64,000 nucleotides of DNA from DATAXP01 sp036272935 (GCA_036272935.1 DATAXP010000023.1:62001-126000); one strand, 5' to 3'; numbered from the stretch's first letter, positions 42,907 to 52,692 are shown. Notes: a model not told the origin generated them from the sequence alone. Numbers and translations: made by a program.

Positions 42907-43167
42907 ATGCAAGCCATGGTCTCCTTGGCCGAAGTCTGGTACCTGGTTGTCATTCCCATTCTGGGCTTGGGAAGCACCTGGCTGGCGCGGGTCTCGGAAG
43001 GCTCGGCACGCGAGCAATGGTGGCAAACGTTGTTCTTCGCATTCCTGGGACTGGTAGCCGGGGCGACCCTCGTGGCCATGCAGATCGGCCCTGCCGCCGG
43101 GATCGCCAGCGGAGCGACGCTGGCGATGATGGCCCTGGGGGCGACCTGCGATTTCTCGCGGCGATAG
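42907..43167 (+). CDS. Small membrane protein of unknown function
   Basis: An 86-residue protein with two predicted membrane helices (VWYLVVIPILGLGSTWLA and TLFFAFLGLVAGATLVAMQ) and a hydrophobic C terminus ending CDFSRR. Not recognised. GAAGGA 7 nt before the ATG and GC-rich third positions support it. It sits between two copies of the same dispersed repeat, with the right copy starting at its stop codon. Confidence 0.65.
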   Translation: MQAMVSLAEVWYLVVIPILGLGSTWLARVSEGSAREQWWQTLFFAFLGLVAGATLVAMQIGPAAGIASGATLAMMALGATCDFSRR

Positions 43168-43279
43168 CGGCGGGAACAGGCGACGGGCTTCCGGCTACGG
43201 CCTACGGGCGCAGCAGGAAGCGTCGATTCGCCGCCGTCTGCAGCCTGTAGTCCGAAGCCTGTAGCCCGTTCCCGCCGCT
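43166..43279. repeat. Dispersed inverted repeat, copy 3
   Basis: The outermost arms AGCGGCGGGAAC (43166-43177) and GTTCCCGCCGCT (43268-43279) are perfect complements; inside are AGGCGACGGGCTT and CCTGTAGCCC, shared with copies 1 and 2. Confidence 0.75.
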
Positions 43280-43549
43280 AGCTGTTTGGCCTCATAAGCT
43301 GCGAAAACTTTGCAGCCTGCACGGCGCCGCTTTCACCCCCTAGCGGCGGCAAAATCGAAAAAAAGCCTCCCTAACGTATAACCCGCAACCGAAACCAATA
43401 CATAGGTTGCAGGGTCGTTCGAGGCATCTGGTTCGTCGCGGCCGCTCGACACTCGGCTGGCGGGCAATTCCGCGACGCGACACGGTCCCGCGCCAGCGCC
43501 TCGAAATGCGCCCCGTACGATGCGAATCCGATCAAGGAGGAAGAGGAAT
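43280..43549. other. Upstream region of the BON-domain gene
   Basis: About 270 nt without a gene. TATAAC at 43377-43382 with TCGAAA 16 nt upstream (43355-43360) is a weak promoter candidate. An imperfect hairpin (GCAACC / GGTTGC) lies around 43384-43411. AAGGAGG at 43534-43540 is a strong ribosome site for the following gene. Confidence 0.35.
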
Positions 43550-44929
43550 ATGCGACGTTTCATTCTCGGCGTGGCGATCTCGGCCGTCGCCGGCCTGAGT
43601 CCCGCCTGGGCGGTCGCGGCGGATCAGGAAGCCGCACAGCGCATTGCCGCTTCGCTGCGGGCCAGCGGCCGACTGACCGACTACAGTCTCGGCGTCCAGT
43701 ACGAAGAGGGCACGGTGTGGCTGTCGGGCCGCGTGGCCGACGAGCAACAGATGGATGAAGCCGTGGAGATGGCCCGCAACCTGCCCGACGTCACCGATGT
43801 CGTAAACAACCTTGAAATCCGCCCAAGCCGGCCGGCTACGAGCTCGGCGGTCCGCCTGGCGACCGAAGCGACCGACTCCGCCGATCAGCAAATCGCCGAC
43901 GAGCAGGTGATCCAAGTCGCGCACACCAGCGATAACAGCGAACTGCGGCTGCGCACGGCCACTCGCAATCTGCTCGGCATGCGCGGCTTCGCCTCTCCGG
44001 CCAAGGTGCCGACTGGTGATCAAGCGCAAACCACGCAGCAGCGCATGCCGACCAAAGTGCAACCTCGCCCGGCCACGCAACAGCGCGTTGCCGCCCCGGT
44101 GCAACAAAAGATCATCTTGCAGCCGAAGGCCACCGTGCAGCAGAAGCCGACCGCGCACAAGCAAGCCACGGTGCAGATGAGGCCTCCGGTGCAAGCGGCC
44201 CCCGCCCCTGCGGCACTGCCGGCCGTCTCGAACCCCGGCGATCCGGGCGATCCGCTGGCCCGCTCGGGCAGCACTCGTTTTGCTCCGGCGTCGTCACGGC
44301 GCAGCTCGAGCGAACCGGTGATTCGCACGCCGGCCACGCCGCGCGCCACCGGCAATCAAGTTAGCGGCAACCGCCCCGCCTCGTACGACGAGACGGCGCA
44401 GCCGGTGATGATGGCCCCGCAGCAGGGCGAAGTGGTTATGCAAGGCGAACCGGCGGGCGAAGTGGAATACGAAATGGCCATGCAGCCGCAGGCTGCCGCG
44501 CAAGGACAACTGGTCCGGCGGATGCCGACCCAGCAGACCGGCTTCTTCCACCATCACCGTGCTCCGCCTTACGGCCCGCCGTGTGGGCCGAATTGCGGTC
44601 CCTATGGCGGCGGACCAGGTGGATATCCGGGAGGAATGAGTGGCCCGGGAGGAATGGGTGGCCCGGTTGGCATGGGTGGGTACGGCATGGCCGGTGGTCC
44701 GGTGGGCTACGACAACCCGCAGCTGCCGAACTACGCCTGGCCTTCGTACGCCGCGTACCCCAATTACGCCGCACTGACTTACCCCACGCAGTACTCGGCC
44801 GCGGCCTGGCCCTACATCGGCCCGTTCTACCCCTATCCGCAAGTGCCGCTCGGCTGGCGGAAGGTGGCCCTGGAATGGGACGACGGCTGGTGGTTCCTCT
44901 CGTTCCACGACCGGCATTGCCATCACTAA
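43550..44929 (+). CDS. Secreted BON-domain protein with Gln/Pro-rich and Gly-rich regions
   Basis: A 459-residue protein. A signal peptide (GVAISAVAGLSPAWAVAA) precedes one BON domain (about residues 25-95, with YEEGTVWLSGRVADEQQMDE and LPDVTDVVNNLEI), a fold found in OsmY-type envelope proteins that bind membranes or lipids. A long low-complexity Gln/Pro/Ala region follows, then a Gly-rich segment near 44600-44700 (GPGGYPGGMSGPGGMGGPVG) and a C terminus with WRKVALEWDDGWWFLSFHD. ATG 43550 is fixed by AAGGAGG upstream. Probably a cell-envelope protein; its role is unknown. A hairpin (44968-45005) follows. Confidence 0.8.
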   Translation: MRRFILGVAISAVAGLSPAWAVAADQEAAQRIAASLRASGRLTDYSLGVQYEEGTVWLSGRVADEQQMDEAVEMARNLPDVTDVVNNLEIRPSRPATSSAVRLATEATDSADQQIADEQVIQVAHTSDNSELRLRTATRNLLGMRGFASPAKVPTGDQAQTTQQRMPTKVQPRPATQQRVAAPVQQKIILQPKATVQQKPTAHKQATVQMRPPVQAAPAPAALPAVSNPGDPGDPLARSGSTRFAPASSRRSSSEPVIRTPATPRATGNQVSGNRPASYDETAQPVMMAPQQGEVVMQGEPAGEVEYEMAMQPQAAAQGQLVRRMPTQQTGFFHHHRAPPYGPPCGPNCGPYGGGPGGYPGGMSGPGGMGGPVGMGGYGMAGGPVGYDNPQLPNYAWPSYAAYPNYAALTYPTQYSAAAWPYIGPFYPYPQVPLGWRKVALEWDDGWWFLSFHDRHCHH

Positions 44930-44967
44930 CGGCTAGACCGGTCGTGGGTTAATCGTTCGATAGCATC

Positions 44968-45005
44968 TCGGCCTCCGTGCGAACCGCCAGTCGCTCGGAG
45001 GCCGA
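44968..45005. terminator. Hairpin downstream of the BON-domain gene
   Basis: TCGGCCTCCG and CGGAGGCCGA form a 10-bp stem with an 18-nt loop. The 3' side is TTCTCTG, a weak U tract. Confidence 0.5.
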
Positions 45006-45213
45006 TTCTCTGCGCTGCTAGCACATCGGCTGCCGGTTTTTCCTGCCTAACCGGAAAAATCCGCAAGTTTGTTGCAACCGGCGCCGATATCTACGCCTAG
45101 ATTTTCCGTCCCAGCGGCCGAGCGAGTGTCGCGTGGCGGAAACGGTCGGACGCATGGCGGTCGACTGCCACGAAACCCCGTTGCACACCAATCGCCGACC
45201 CAAGGAATACACA

Positions 45214-45795
45214 ATGGTTCGCAAGCCCCTCTACGCTGCGGCACTGTTGGCCATTGCTCTGTGCTCGGTCGGCAGCACGGGTTGCACGTTTCCGTTCAAC
45301 ACTGTGACGGGACCTTACTTCCACGCCCCGTTTCCGATTCCGGTGAGCCCGTACTTCCAGAAGCTAGTTGAAGACCGCAAATGGAACGCCGAACGCTACG
45401 AGCGCGTGCCGATCCTTGGTCCGTTGACTGCCGGCGGGCCAGCCGTGGCGCTTGACCCGCCGACGCCTGATGAAGTGATGCGCGCCCTGGAGAAGGCCAG
45501 CCCCGTGCAAGGCGGCGTGCCGTTGCTGTACGAAGTGCAGCGCAACAATGTGCGCATGACCGTCGAGCCGATCTGCGATTACGTCGATCCGCCGCGCTTC
45601 TATCCGCTGGTCGGCCCGGCGCAGCTGCACCACGCCCACTACAAGTGCACGATCTACTACACGCAGGTCAACCGTATCGGCTGGCCGCTGCCTTCGACGC
45701 ACGTCGACGAGGATTCGCGCGAAGTGATCTACATCGACCACAACCACTTGCACATGGTCGGCAACGTCGACGAGGGGCCGGGCGCCGGAATCTAA
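45214..45795 (+). CDS. Hypothetical lipoprotein
   Basis: A 193-residue protein with a signal peptide and lipobox ending at STGC, so it is probably anchored in a membrane facing the periplasm. The mature part is Pro-rich at first (GPYFHAPFPIPVSPYFQK), then shows PPTPDEVMRALEK, RMTVEPICDYVDPPRFYPLV, HAHYKCTIYYTQV and YIDHNHLHMVGN. I do not recognise a family; similar lipoproteins seem common in planctomycetes. AAGGAA precedes the ATG. It ends 105 nt before the TPR gene and may be co-expressed with it. Confidence 0.72.
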   Translation: MVRKPLYAAALLAIALCSVGSTGCTFPFNTVTGPYFHAPFPIPVSPYFQKLVEDRKWNAERYERVPILGPLTAGGPAVALDPPTPDEVMRALEKASPVQGGVPLLYEVQRNNVRMTVEPICDYVDPPRFYPLVGPAQLHHAHYKCTIYYTQVNRIGWPLPSTHVDEDSREVIYIDHNHLHMVGNVDEGPGAGI

Positions 45796-45900
45796 CGGCG
45801 ACGTTTTCTGGCCTGACTCGCATCGCGCCCGCACCATGTCGCTGCCCCTTGCCCTGGCAACCGCCACGGCAAGGCGTGACCTCCGCCGACGAGCAGGCCG

Positions 45901-48900
45901 ATGACTACGAAGTTTGGCACGATCGCCGTTATCGTTTGGTTTGGGATAGCCCTCGCCGCCACACGGCTCGGCGCCGAGCCCGCGCAAGATCAGTACGCCG
46001 TTGCCGCTGGGCACTACGCTCGCGGCCGCTGGCAGTTGGCCTGGGACGAATTTCGCGTTTTCCTGGCCGAGTATCCTGCCCATCCGCAGGCGTTGGCCGC
46101 GCGCTACTATGCCGGCGAGGCCTTGGTGCAGCTCGCCCGCTGGGCCAACGTCGTCGAACACTTCACGCAGTTTCTCGAAGACAATCCTCCCGAGCAGTTT
46201 CGGCGCAAAGCCCGTTTCCGCCTGGCCGAGGCTCGGTTCTTCGCCGACCAGCGGGCTGGGGCGAGACGCGAACTCGAAGCGTTCGTCGCCGACGACCAGC
46301 GCGATCGCATGACGGTGTACGCGCTAGGCTATCTCGGCGATGTCGAGTTAGAAGAAGGGCATTCCGCCGCGGCCGAATCGTGTTATCGCCGAGCGTTGGC
46401 GATTCCCGGATCTGGCGCGTCGCTCGAAGCGCTGCGGTTCGGTTTGGCAAGTGCTTGCGAAGCTCAGGCAACCGCCGACGTCGACAAACACCGCGAGGCC
46501 CTGCGGATTTATCGTGAACTTGCAGCCTCGACGGATGGCCCGCTGGCCGAGCGCGCGGCGCTCCGCTTGGCAAATTGCCTTGCTACTGCCGATGACCATC
46601 AGGCCGCGGTCCGCGAATACGCCGCGTTCCGCAAGCGTTTTCCGAAGAGCGCGTCGCTGGCGCTCGCGCAGCTTGGCGAAGCCCAATCTCAGTATCAGCT
46701 CAAACAGTTCGAGCCCGCGCTCGAACGGCTGAAGCCGCTTGCCGATGATGAACAATTCTCCGTTGAGGCTCGCTACTGGATCGGCATCGTTCATCAGGCG
46801 GCCAATCGCCCGGACGAAGCACTCGCGGCCTTGCAATCCGCAGCCGAACGCGCCGATGCGTCGCCCCCACATCCGCTGCACACGGCGATCGCCTATCGCA
46901 CCGGCGAAGTGCTGCTGGAAACCGGCCACCCCGGCGACGCCTTCGAGCAGTTCCAAGACGTCGTGAACGACGGGATGGATGGCCCCTGGGCCGAGCAAGC
47001 TGTGTGGGGACAGCTTCGCGCGGCATTAGCCGAGAAGGATTACGAGCAGGTCGATGCCAATACCGCGCTGTTTGTCGAGCATTGGCCTGCGGTCGATCGC
47101 GTCGCCGCGGTGTGGCAAGCGTATCTGCGTGCCCTGCTGGCTCGCGATCAGTTCGACGATGCCCGCGCGGTCGTCGAATTCCGCCTGTCGCAAGACGCGG
47201 CAGCGCGCGACGTGGCGATCGATCGCTACCTGCTGGCACTAGCGCATCTCGGCGCCCGACAATGGGACGACGCGCTGGCGGCGCTCAAGCCGGTGGTCGC
47301 GCAGGGGCCGGCCGATCTCAAGCCCGACGCCCAGCGTGCCCAGGCCGCCGCGTTGATCGGACAAGAAAAGTTCCTGAAGGCATGCGCTCCGCTGCGTGCG
47401 TACCTCGCCGCCGTGGCCAGTCGCCCGCCGAGCGACGACGTCATCGTGGCCCGCGCCCAACTTTGCGTCTGCTACGCGCGCACAGGCCGGTTCGATCTGG
47501 CTCGGCAAGAGTGGAAAGCGGTCCTCGCCGCAAAGCCAACAAGCAGCGTGCTGGCGGCGGCGAGGTCAAGCGTGGCGGAAGCAGCACTCGCAGCCGAAGA
47601 TACAACCTGGGCTGCCGAACTGTTCGAATCGTTGACCGGTGCCGGTTGCGCCGAGCCGGTGCGTATCCGCGCCTGGTGGGGCGTCGCGCGTAGCCGTCTG
47701 CGTGCAGGGCTCACCGCCGATGCGCTGGCGGCGCTCGAGCACGTAGCCGAGCAATCAATCGACTTGTCGCTAGCCGCCGAGGCTGAGCTGCTGCTGGCTC
47801 GATCGCTCGAACAACAATCGAACGATCGCGAAGCCCTGCGGCACTTCACGCGGCTCGTCGAGCGTCACCAGAACGAGGACCAGTTGGCCGCAGGGCTCGA
47901 AGCGGTTGGACGTCTGCACGATCGTCTCGGCTCGCCGGACCTGGCCATCGCTGCCTACGAACGTCTTCAAGACGAATTCCCTCACCGCCTCGGTCGCGAC
48001 GCCGTGCTTTACAATCTTGCCTGGGCCGAGCGCGCCGCCGGCGACCCCGCCGCCGCCGATGCCGATTTCCTCGAACTCACCTGGGATTATCCCGAGAGCC
48101 GCTACTGGCCCGATGCCATCTACCGCCTCGCCGAGCGGGCGCTGGAAACCGATCACGCCGATCGTGCCGCGGCGCTGCTCGATGAACTGCTCGCCGCCAG
48201 GCCCGCGGACACAATCCTCCCGCATGCCCTGTATCTGCGCGGCCAGGCTGCCATCGCCGCCGACGAGTGGCAGGCGGCCCGCAAGCCGCTGACGCAGCTC
48301 ATCGAGCAATTCCCCGATCACGCCTTGTTGCCACTGGCCGAGTTCTGGCTGGCCGAGTCGGCCTACCGCCTCGACGACTTTGCCGCGGCGCGGAACGGGT
48401 TCGATACGCTGGCCGCCCGTGCCGCAACGACCACGAAAGAACCTTGGCAGGCAATCGTCGTGCTCCGCCGAGCCCAGCTGCTGGCGCAAGAAAAATCATG
48501 GACCGAAGCACGTGAGCTGGCGGAGAGCATCGCCGCGACGTTTCCCGACTTCGAGCAGCAGCACGAGGTCGAATACCTCGTCGGTCGCTGCCTGGCAGCT
48601 AAGGCCGACTTCGACGGTGCCCGCGAAGCGTATCGCCGAGTGCTCGATTCGCCGACCGCCAGAGCCAGCGAAACCGCCGCGATGGCCCAGTGGATGATCG
48701 GCGAATCGTATTTTCATCAACGTCAATACGAGCGGGCGATCCGCGAATACCTGCGCGTCGAAATCCTCTACGCCTATCCGGCGTGGCAAGCCGCCGCGCT
48801 GTTGCAGGCCGGCAAGTGTTACGAGGTGCTCGGCCAGCAAACCACAGCCATCGAGTTGTACACGCGCCTCTTGAAGAACTTCGCCGGCACGCCCTGGGCC

Positions 48901-48954
48901 GACGAGGCCCGGCGACGACTGGCGACCGCCCAGGAACATCTCGAACGCAAATGA
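45901..48954 (+). CDS. Large secreted tetratricopeptide-repeat protein
   Basis: A 1017-residue protein with a signal peptide (AVIVWFGIALAATRLGA) followed by tetratricopeptide repeats along its whole length, including AAGHYARGRWQLAWDEFRVF, ARYYAGEALVQLARWANVVE, LYTRLLKNFAGTPWADEAR and similar units spaced by 34 residues or so. Such periplasmic TPR scaffolds resemble YbgF/CpoB, which works with the Tol system; here the gene is translationally coupled (ATGA at 48951) to an ExbB/TolQ gene, so a role as the periplasmic partner of this energised complex is a reasonable inference. Confidence 0.85.
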   Translation: MTTKFGTIAVIVWFGIALAATRLGAEPAQDQYAVAAGHYARGRWQLAWDEFRVFLAEYPAHPQALAARYYAGEALVQLARWANVVEHFTQFLEDNPPEQFRRKARFRLAEARFFADQRAGARRELEAFVADDQRDRMTVYALGYLGDVELEEGHSAAAESCYRRALAIPGSGASLEALRFGLASACEAQATADVDKHREALRIYRELAASTDGPLAERAALRLANCLATADDHQAAVREYAAFRKRFPKSASLALAQLGEAQSQYQLKQFEPALERLKPLADDEQFSVEARYWIGIVHQAANRPDEALAALQSAAERADASPPHPLHTAIAYRTGEVLLETGHPGDAFEQFQDVVNDGMDGPWAEQAVWGQLRAALAEKDYEQVDANTALFVEHWPAVDRVAAVWQAYLRALLARDQFDDARAVVEFRLSQDAAARDVAIDRYLLALAHLGARQWDDALAALKPVVAQGPADLKPDAQRAQAAALIGQEKFLKACAPLRAYLAAVASRPPSDDVIVARAQLCVCYARTGRFDLARQEWKAVLAAKPTSSVLAAARSSVAEAALAAEDTTWAAELFESLTGAGCAEPVRIRAWWGVARSRLRAGLTADALAALEHVAEQSIDLSLAAEAELLLARSLEQQSNDREALRHFTRLVERHQNEDQLAAGLEAVGRLHDRLGSPDLAIAAYERLQDEFPHRLGRDAVLYNLAWAERAAGDPAAADADFLELTWDYPESRYWPDAIYRLAERALETDHADRAAALLDELLAARPADTILPHALYLRGQAAIAADEWQAARKPLTQLIEQFPDHALLPLAEFWLAESAYRLDDFAAARNGFDTLAARAATTTKEPWQAIVVLRRAQLLAQEKSWTEARELAESIAATFPDFEQQHEVEYLVGRCLAAKADFDGAREAYRRVLDSPTARASETAAMAQWMIGESYFHQRQYERAIREYLRVEILYAYPAWQAAALLQAGKCYEVLGQQTTAIELYTRLLKNFAGTPWADEARRRLATAQEHLERK

Positions 48955-49838
48955 TTATGCATACCCAGCCGCGAGTCCGTCCGAGGGTCCGCCGTATGAA
49001 CCATCTTCGTCCGATCGCAATCGCCCTGGTGCTGCTGGCGGCACTGGTTGCCTGGCACGCTCGCGTGGCCGCGCAAACCGGCAAGTTGCCCGAGAACTAT
49101 CAGCCTTCCGAGCCGGCTGTCGCTGGTGAAGCGCTCGATCCACAAGTCCCGGCCATCCCGTCGAAGAACTTGCTCGAGATCATCCAGGCGGGCGGCATCT
49201 TAATGATTCCGATCTTCTTCTGCTCGGTGCTCACGCTGGTGTTCGTGCTCGAACGCAGCATGGCGCTGCGCCGTGGCCGGGTGATCCCCGGTCCCTTCGT
49301 GAAACGCTTCTTGCACCAACTGGGCGAAGGGGAGCTCGATCGCGAAACGGCCCTTCAACTCTGCCTTGAAAGCAAAAGCCCGGTCGCCGAAGTGTTCGCT
49401 GGCGCGGTGCGCAAATGGGGCAAGCCCGCCGTCGAAGTTGAGCAAGCGATTCTCGATCAAGGCGAGCGCGCCGCCAACGGTCTGCGCCGCTATGTGCGTG
49501 TGTTCAACGGCGTGGCGACGCTTGGACCCCTGCTGGGCCTGTTGGGCACGGTCTTCGGCATGATCCGCGCCTTTAATGAAATCGCCTCATCCGACGCGAT
49601 GGGCCGGCCCGAGTTGCTGGCCGCCGGCATCAGCGAAGCCCTGATTACTACCGCCGCCGGGTTGAGCGTCGCCATTCCCGCCCTGTCGTGCTACCTGTTC
49701 TTCATCAGCCGCGTCGACCAGTTAATCGTTCGCATCGATGGCTTGGGGCAAGAGATTGTCGGCATGATCTCGGCCGAGGCCCTGCAAGAGCGTCCGCAAT
49801 CGAAACCATCGCGCAGCCGCAGCCGCGAAGCCGCGTGA
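48951..49838 (+). CDS. MotA/TolQ/ExbB proton-channel protein
   Basis: A 295-residue membrane protein. An N-terminal signal-like helix (IAIALVLLAALVAWHARVA) is followed by a periplasmic stretch, then three helices: NLLEIIQAGGILMIPIFFC, GVATLGPLLGLLGTVFGMI (the proton-channel helix) and LITTAAGLSVAIPALSCYLF. These match the ExbB/TolQ family, which forms a pentamer energised by the proton gradient with ExbD/TolR. ATG 48951 overlaps the TPR stop. The long N-terminal extension is like that of some planctomycete and proteobacterial ExbB proteins. Confidence 0.92.
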   Translation: MIMHTQPRVRPRVRRMNHLRPIAIALVLLAALVAWHARVAAQTGKLPENYQPSEPAVAGEALDPQVPAIPSKNLLEIIQAGGILMIPIFFCSVLTLVFVLERSMALRRGRVIPGPFVKRFLHQLGEGELDRETALQLCLESKSPVAEVFAGAVRKWGKPAVEVEQAILDQGERAANGLRRYVRVFNGVATLGPLLGLLGTVFGMIRAFNEIASSDAMGRPELLAAGISEALITTAAGLSVAIPALSCYLFFISRVDQLIVRIDGLGQEIVGMISAEALQERPQSKPSRSRSREAA

Positions 49839-49880
49839 GAAGCCACTAGCAACTAGCCACCAACAACTAACAACTATCCC

Positions 49881-50300
49881 ATGCCTCTTAAAACGCACGT
49901 CGACGAACAGCCGTCGCTCAACCTGACGAGCATGATCGACGTCACGTTTCTGCTCATCATCTTCTTCATGGTCGGCACCAAGTTCACCGAGATGGAACGC
50001 AAGATCGGCCTGCGCGTGCCGCAGGTCAGCGATCACGGCGCGCTCTCGGCCGCCCCTGAGAAGAAAGTCGTCAACGTCTATCGCGACGGCCAGATCGTAC
50101 TCGACCAGCACACGGTCACTGTCGACGAATTGACCGCGCGGCTCGCCGCAGCGCGCTCGCAATACCGCGACCTCGGCGTGCTGGTGCGCGGCGACGGTGA
50201 TGGACGGTACAAGAACGTCGCCGAAGTGTTGAACGCCTGCAAGAAGGCCGGCATCGCCGAACTCGGCATCTCAGTGCGCCTGACGAACCAAACCCGCTAG
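49881..50300 (+). CDS. ExbD/TolR family protein
   Basis: A 139-residue protein with one membrane helix (LTSMIDVTFLLIIFFMVGTK), where the Asp is the conserved proton-binding residue, and a periplasmic domain (VVNVYRDGQIVLDQ, GVLVRGDGDGRYKNVAEVLN). It pairs with the preceding ExbB to convert the proton gradient into movement. The 42-nt gap after exbB has a simple tandem repeat (CAACTAGCCACCAACAACTA). The next gene starts 11 nt later, suggesting one operon. Confidence 0.93.
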   Translation: MPLKTHVDEQPSLNLTSMIDVTFLLIIFFMVGTKFTEMERKIGLRVPQVSDHGALSAAPEKKVVNVYRDGQIVLDQHTVTVDELTARLAAARSQYRDLGVLVRGDGDGRYKNVAEVLNACKKAGIAELGISVRLTNQTR

Positions 50301-50310
50301 GCGCCCCCGC

Positions 50311-52341
50311 ATGTTCTCGCTGGCCACGATCTTGGAAACGCTCGGCCGGCTCGACCCCTTTTGGGCGAGTGTCTGGGCGGTACTGGCGGCGATCACCGTG
50401 GTGCTGCTCGTGCTGTTGGCTACACGGCGGCGCGACGCCGAGCCGCTGCACAAATACATCGTGCTGTCGATCTGGGCGCACGTACTGCTGGCGACGTATG
50501 CCGGCAGTGTACGCGTGATGCTCGCCGGACCCGGTGCACCGCGCGAGAGCATCATTCATCTAGCCCTGACCGAGACGCCGGCGACCAGCGACCCCGCTGC
50601 CGAAGAGCACCCCGCCGATAAGCCAGTCGCGCCATGGGACGAGTTTCCGGCCCAGCCACTGCCAAAGGTCAACGAGCCAGCGCCCGAGCGTGTCGCCAAC
50701 GAATCGCCGCCTTCCCTGGCCGAACCTTCATCGCCCGCCGACGAGCCACCCGCACCATCGCTGCCGCAGGAAGCGCTCCACAAAATCGACGCTCCACCGG
50801 CCGAGGCGGCGCCGACCCCGGTGCAAGACCGGCGGCCTCGTGCCGAGCCGTCGGCCCCTGAGACGATCGAAGTGGCTAAGCCCGAAGCGCGACCTGCTCC
50901 GGAACTCAAGCCGACCGCCGTCGCTTCGCCGCCGCCTGTGGCCACGCCGACGCCCGAGGCCGCGCAACCGTCGACGCCGCCGCCGGCGGCCGCCGCGCTG
51001 ATTGGACGCCCCGGCATGCCCGCGGCACTGGCCGAGCGCGCCGACGTGCCGCATGGCCGCGAGGCGCTGGCCCGTGACGTCGATTCCACCGGCCGCCGCA
51101 CCGCTCCGGCACCGGCCGACGAGGTTGCCTCCCCCGATTCAGCGACGATCGCCGCCGGCCGCGCGGCACGATCGAAATCGGTCGACGAGTTGCTGCAAAG
51201 CTCGATCCCGGCATTGCCGCGGATCACCACTGGCCCGGTCGTCCCCGATCACGACACCCCGAAAATCTACACGGCCCGGCTCGCCCCCGATCACACCGCG
51301 CAGGCGTCGAGCCACGGCGGCTCGCCCGAGACCGAAGGGGCGGTGAAGGCGGCACTCGCGTGGCTCGCCCACTGTCAGGCTCCCGATGGCCGTTGGGATG
51401 CCAGCCAATTCGGCGCCGGCCAGGAACCACGCGCCGGCGGGCAGGACCGCCGCGGGGCTGGTGCCCGTGCCGATACCGGCATCACCGGCCTGGCGCTCTT
51501 GGCGCTGCTCGGCTCAGGCCACACGCACACTCGCGGCCAGTACCAAGCCACGGTTGCCCGCGGCGTCGATTTTTTGATCCGCAGCCAAGGCCCGCGCGGC
51601 GAGTTGGGTGGCGATGCCGAAGTGTACGCCTTCATGTACTGCCACGGCATGGCGTCGCTGGCCTTGAGCGAAGCCTACGCGATGTCGGGCGATCCCCGGC
51701 TCGAGCGTCCGGTGCAGCGCGCCATCGCCTACACACTTGGGGCGCAGAACCGTTCGACCGGCGGCTGGCGTTATCGCCCCGGCGACACCGGCGACACTAG
51801 CCAGCTTGGTTGGCAGCTCATGGCGTTGAAGAGCGCCGAGTTGGCTGGCATTCCGATCAACACCACGACCCGCGAAGGAATGTTGCGATTCCTGGCGAGT
51901 GTCTCGTCGGGCACTCACGGTGGCCTGGCGAGCTACCGACCAGGCGAACGCGTGAGCCGCACAATGACAGCCGAGGCAATGGTCTGTCGGCAGTTCCTGG
52001 GCGTTGTCGGCCCCGGGGCGAACGAGGCGGCCGAATCGCTGCTCGAAGAGTTGCCGGGCAAGAGCACGGCGAACATGTACTACTGGTACTACGCCACACT
52101 CGGCCTATACCAGATGCAAGGCGAGGCCTGGACCCGCTGGAACGCGGCGATCGCCCCGGCGCTGGTCGAATCGCAACGCCGCGAGGGAGACCTAGCCGGA
52201 AGCTGGGACCCGGACAAGGTGTGGGGCCCCCACGGTGGGCGCGTTTATTCGACCGCCTTGGCCACGCTTTGCCTCGAAGTGTACTACCGGTATTTGCCGC
52301 TGTATGTCGAAGCGGCAAAACTGGATGCGACGGCGCGCTAA
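50311..52341 (+). CDS. Membrane protein with Pro-rich linker and squalene-cyclase-like (prenyltransferase/squalene oxidase repeat) domain
   Basis: A 676-residue protein. Two membrane helices lie at about residues 17-38 and 47-68. Residues about 75-290 form a Pro/Ala-rich linker (PPPVATPTPEAAQPSTPPPA). The C-terminal half is an alpha/alpha-toroid with repeats such as GAVKAALAWLAHCQAPDGRW, TGITGLALLALLGSGHTH, ATVARGVDFLIRSQGPRGEL and STGGWRYRPGDTGDTSQLG. These repeats occur in squalene cyclases and complement-like proteins; catalytic residues cannot be confirmed. The architecture, with a TonB-like Pro-rich span downstream of exbB and exbD, suggests a TonB-like partner (inference). Confidence 0.82.
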   Translation: MFSLATILETLGRLDPFWASVWAVLAAITVVLLVLLATRRRDAEPLHKYIVLSIWAHVLLATYAGSVRVMLAGPGAPRESIIHLALTETPATSDPAAEEHPADKPVAPWDEFPAQPLPKVNEPAPERVANESPPSLAEPSSPADEPPAPSLPQEALHKIDAPPAEAAPTPVQDRRPRAEPSAPETIEVAKPEARPAPELKPTAVASPPPVATPTPEAAQPSTPPPAAAALIGRPGMPAALAERADVPHGREALARDVDSTGRRTAPAPADEVASPDSATIAAGRAARSKSVDELLQSSIPALPRITTGPVVPDHDTPKIYTARLAPDHTAQASSHGGSPETEGAVKAALAWLAHCQAPDGRWDASQFGAGQEPRAGGQDRRGAGARADTGITGLALLALLGSGHTHTRGQYQATVARGVDFLIRSQGPRGELGGDAEVYAFMYCHGMASLALSEAYAMSGDPRLERPVQRAIAYTLGAQNRSTGGWRYRPGDTGDTSQLGWQLMALKSAELAGIPINTTTREGMLRFLASVSSGTHGGLASYRPGERVSRTMTAEAMVCRQFLGVVGPGANEAAESLLEELPGKSTANMYYWYYATLGLYQMQGEAWTRWNAAIAPALVESQRREGDLAGSWDPDKVWGPHGGRVYSTALATLCLEVYYRYLPLYVEAAKLDATAR

Positions 52342-52461
52342 GCCGCATTGCCGGCCGCAATTCGTTTGACAGCTTCGACCGGGACGGTAAGAATTGGTGG
52401 ATAGGCACGATCGCTTCGTGCTGCCCGCCTCCGTATCGCCCCGCCTTGGAGCACTCGTCCG

Positions 52462-52647
52462 ATGCAGCCGCTGTTCGCTTTGGGCATGAGTCCGCTGGGT
52501 TTGATTATCATCCTGGTGGTAGTGCTGCTGTTGTTCGGCAACCGGCTGCCGGTGCTGATGCGATCCCTGGGGCGCAGCGTCGTCGAGTTCAAGAAGGGCG
52601 TGAACGAGATCGAGGACGATTCAGACTCGCCGCGATCGAAGGCTTGA
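52462..52647 (+). CDS. tatA: TatA-family protein translocase subunit (first of two)
   Basis: A 61-residue protein with one membrane helix (GLIIILVVVLLLFGNRLPVL), the FGNRLP hinge of TatA, and an amphipathic helix (RSLGRSVVEFKKGVNEIE) with an acidic tail. It forms the channel for folded Tat substrates such as the Tat-signal ActB. A second, longer copy follows 45 nt later. No tatC is in the window. Confidence 0.88.
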   Translation: MQPLFALGMSPLGLIIILVVVLLLFGNRLPVLMRSLGRSVVEFKKGVNEIEDDSDSPRSKA

Positions 52648-52692
52648 TGCAACGGAGCTGGTGTCGGTTAAAGACGCATTGAGGTGCATGTC

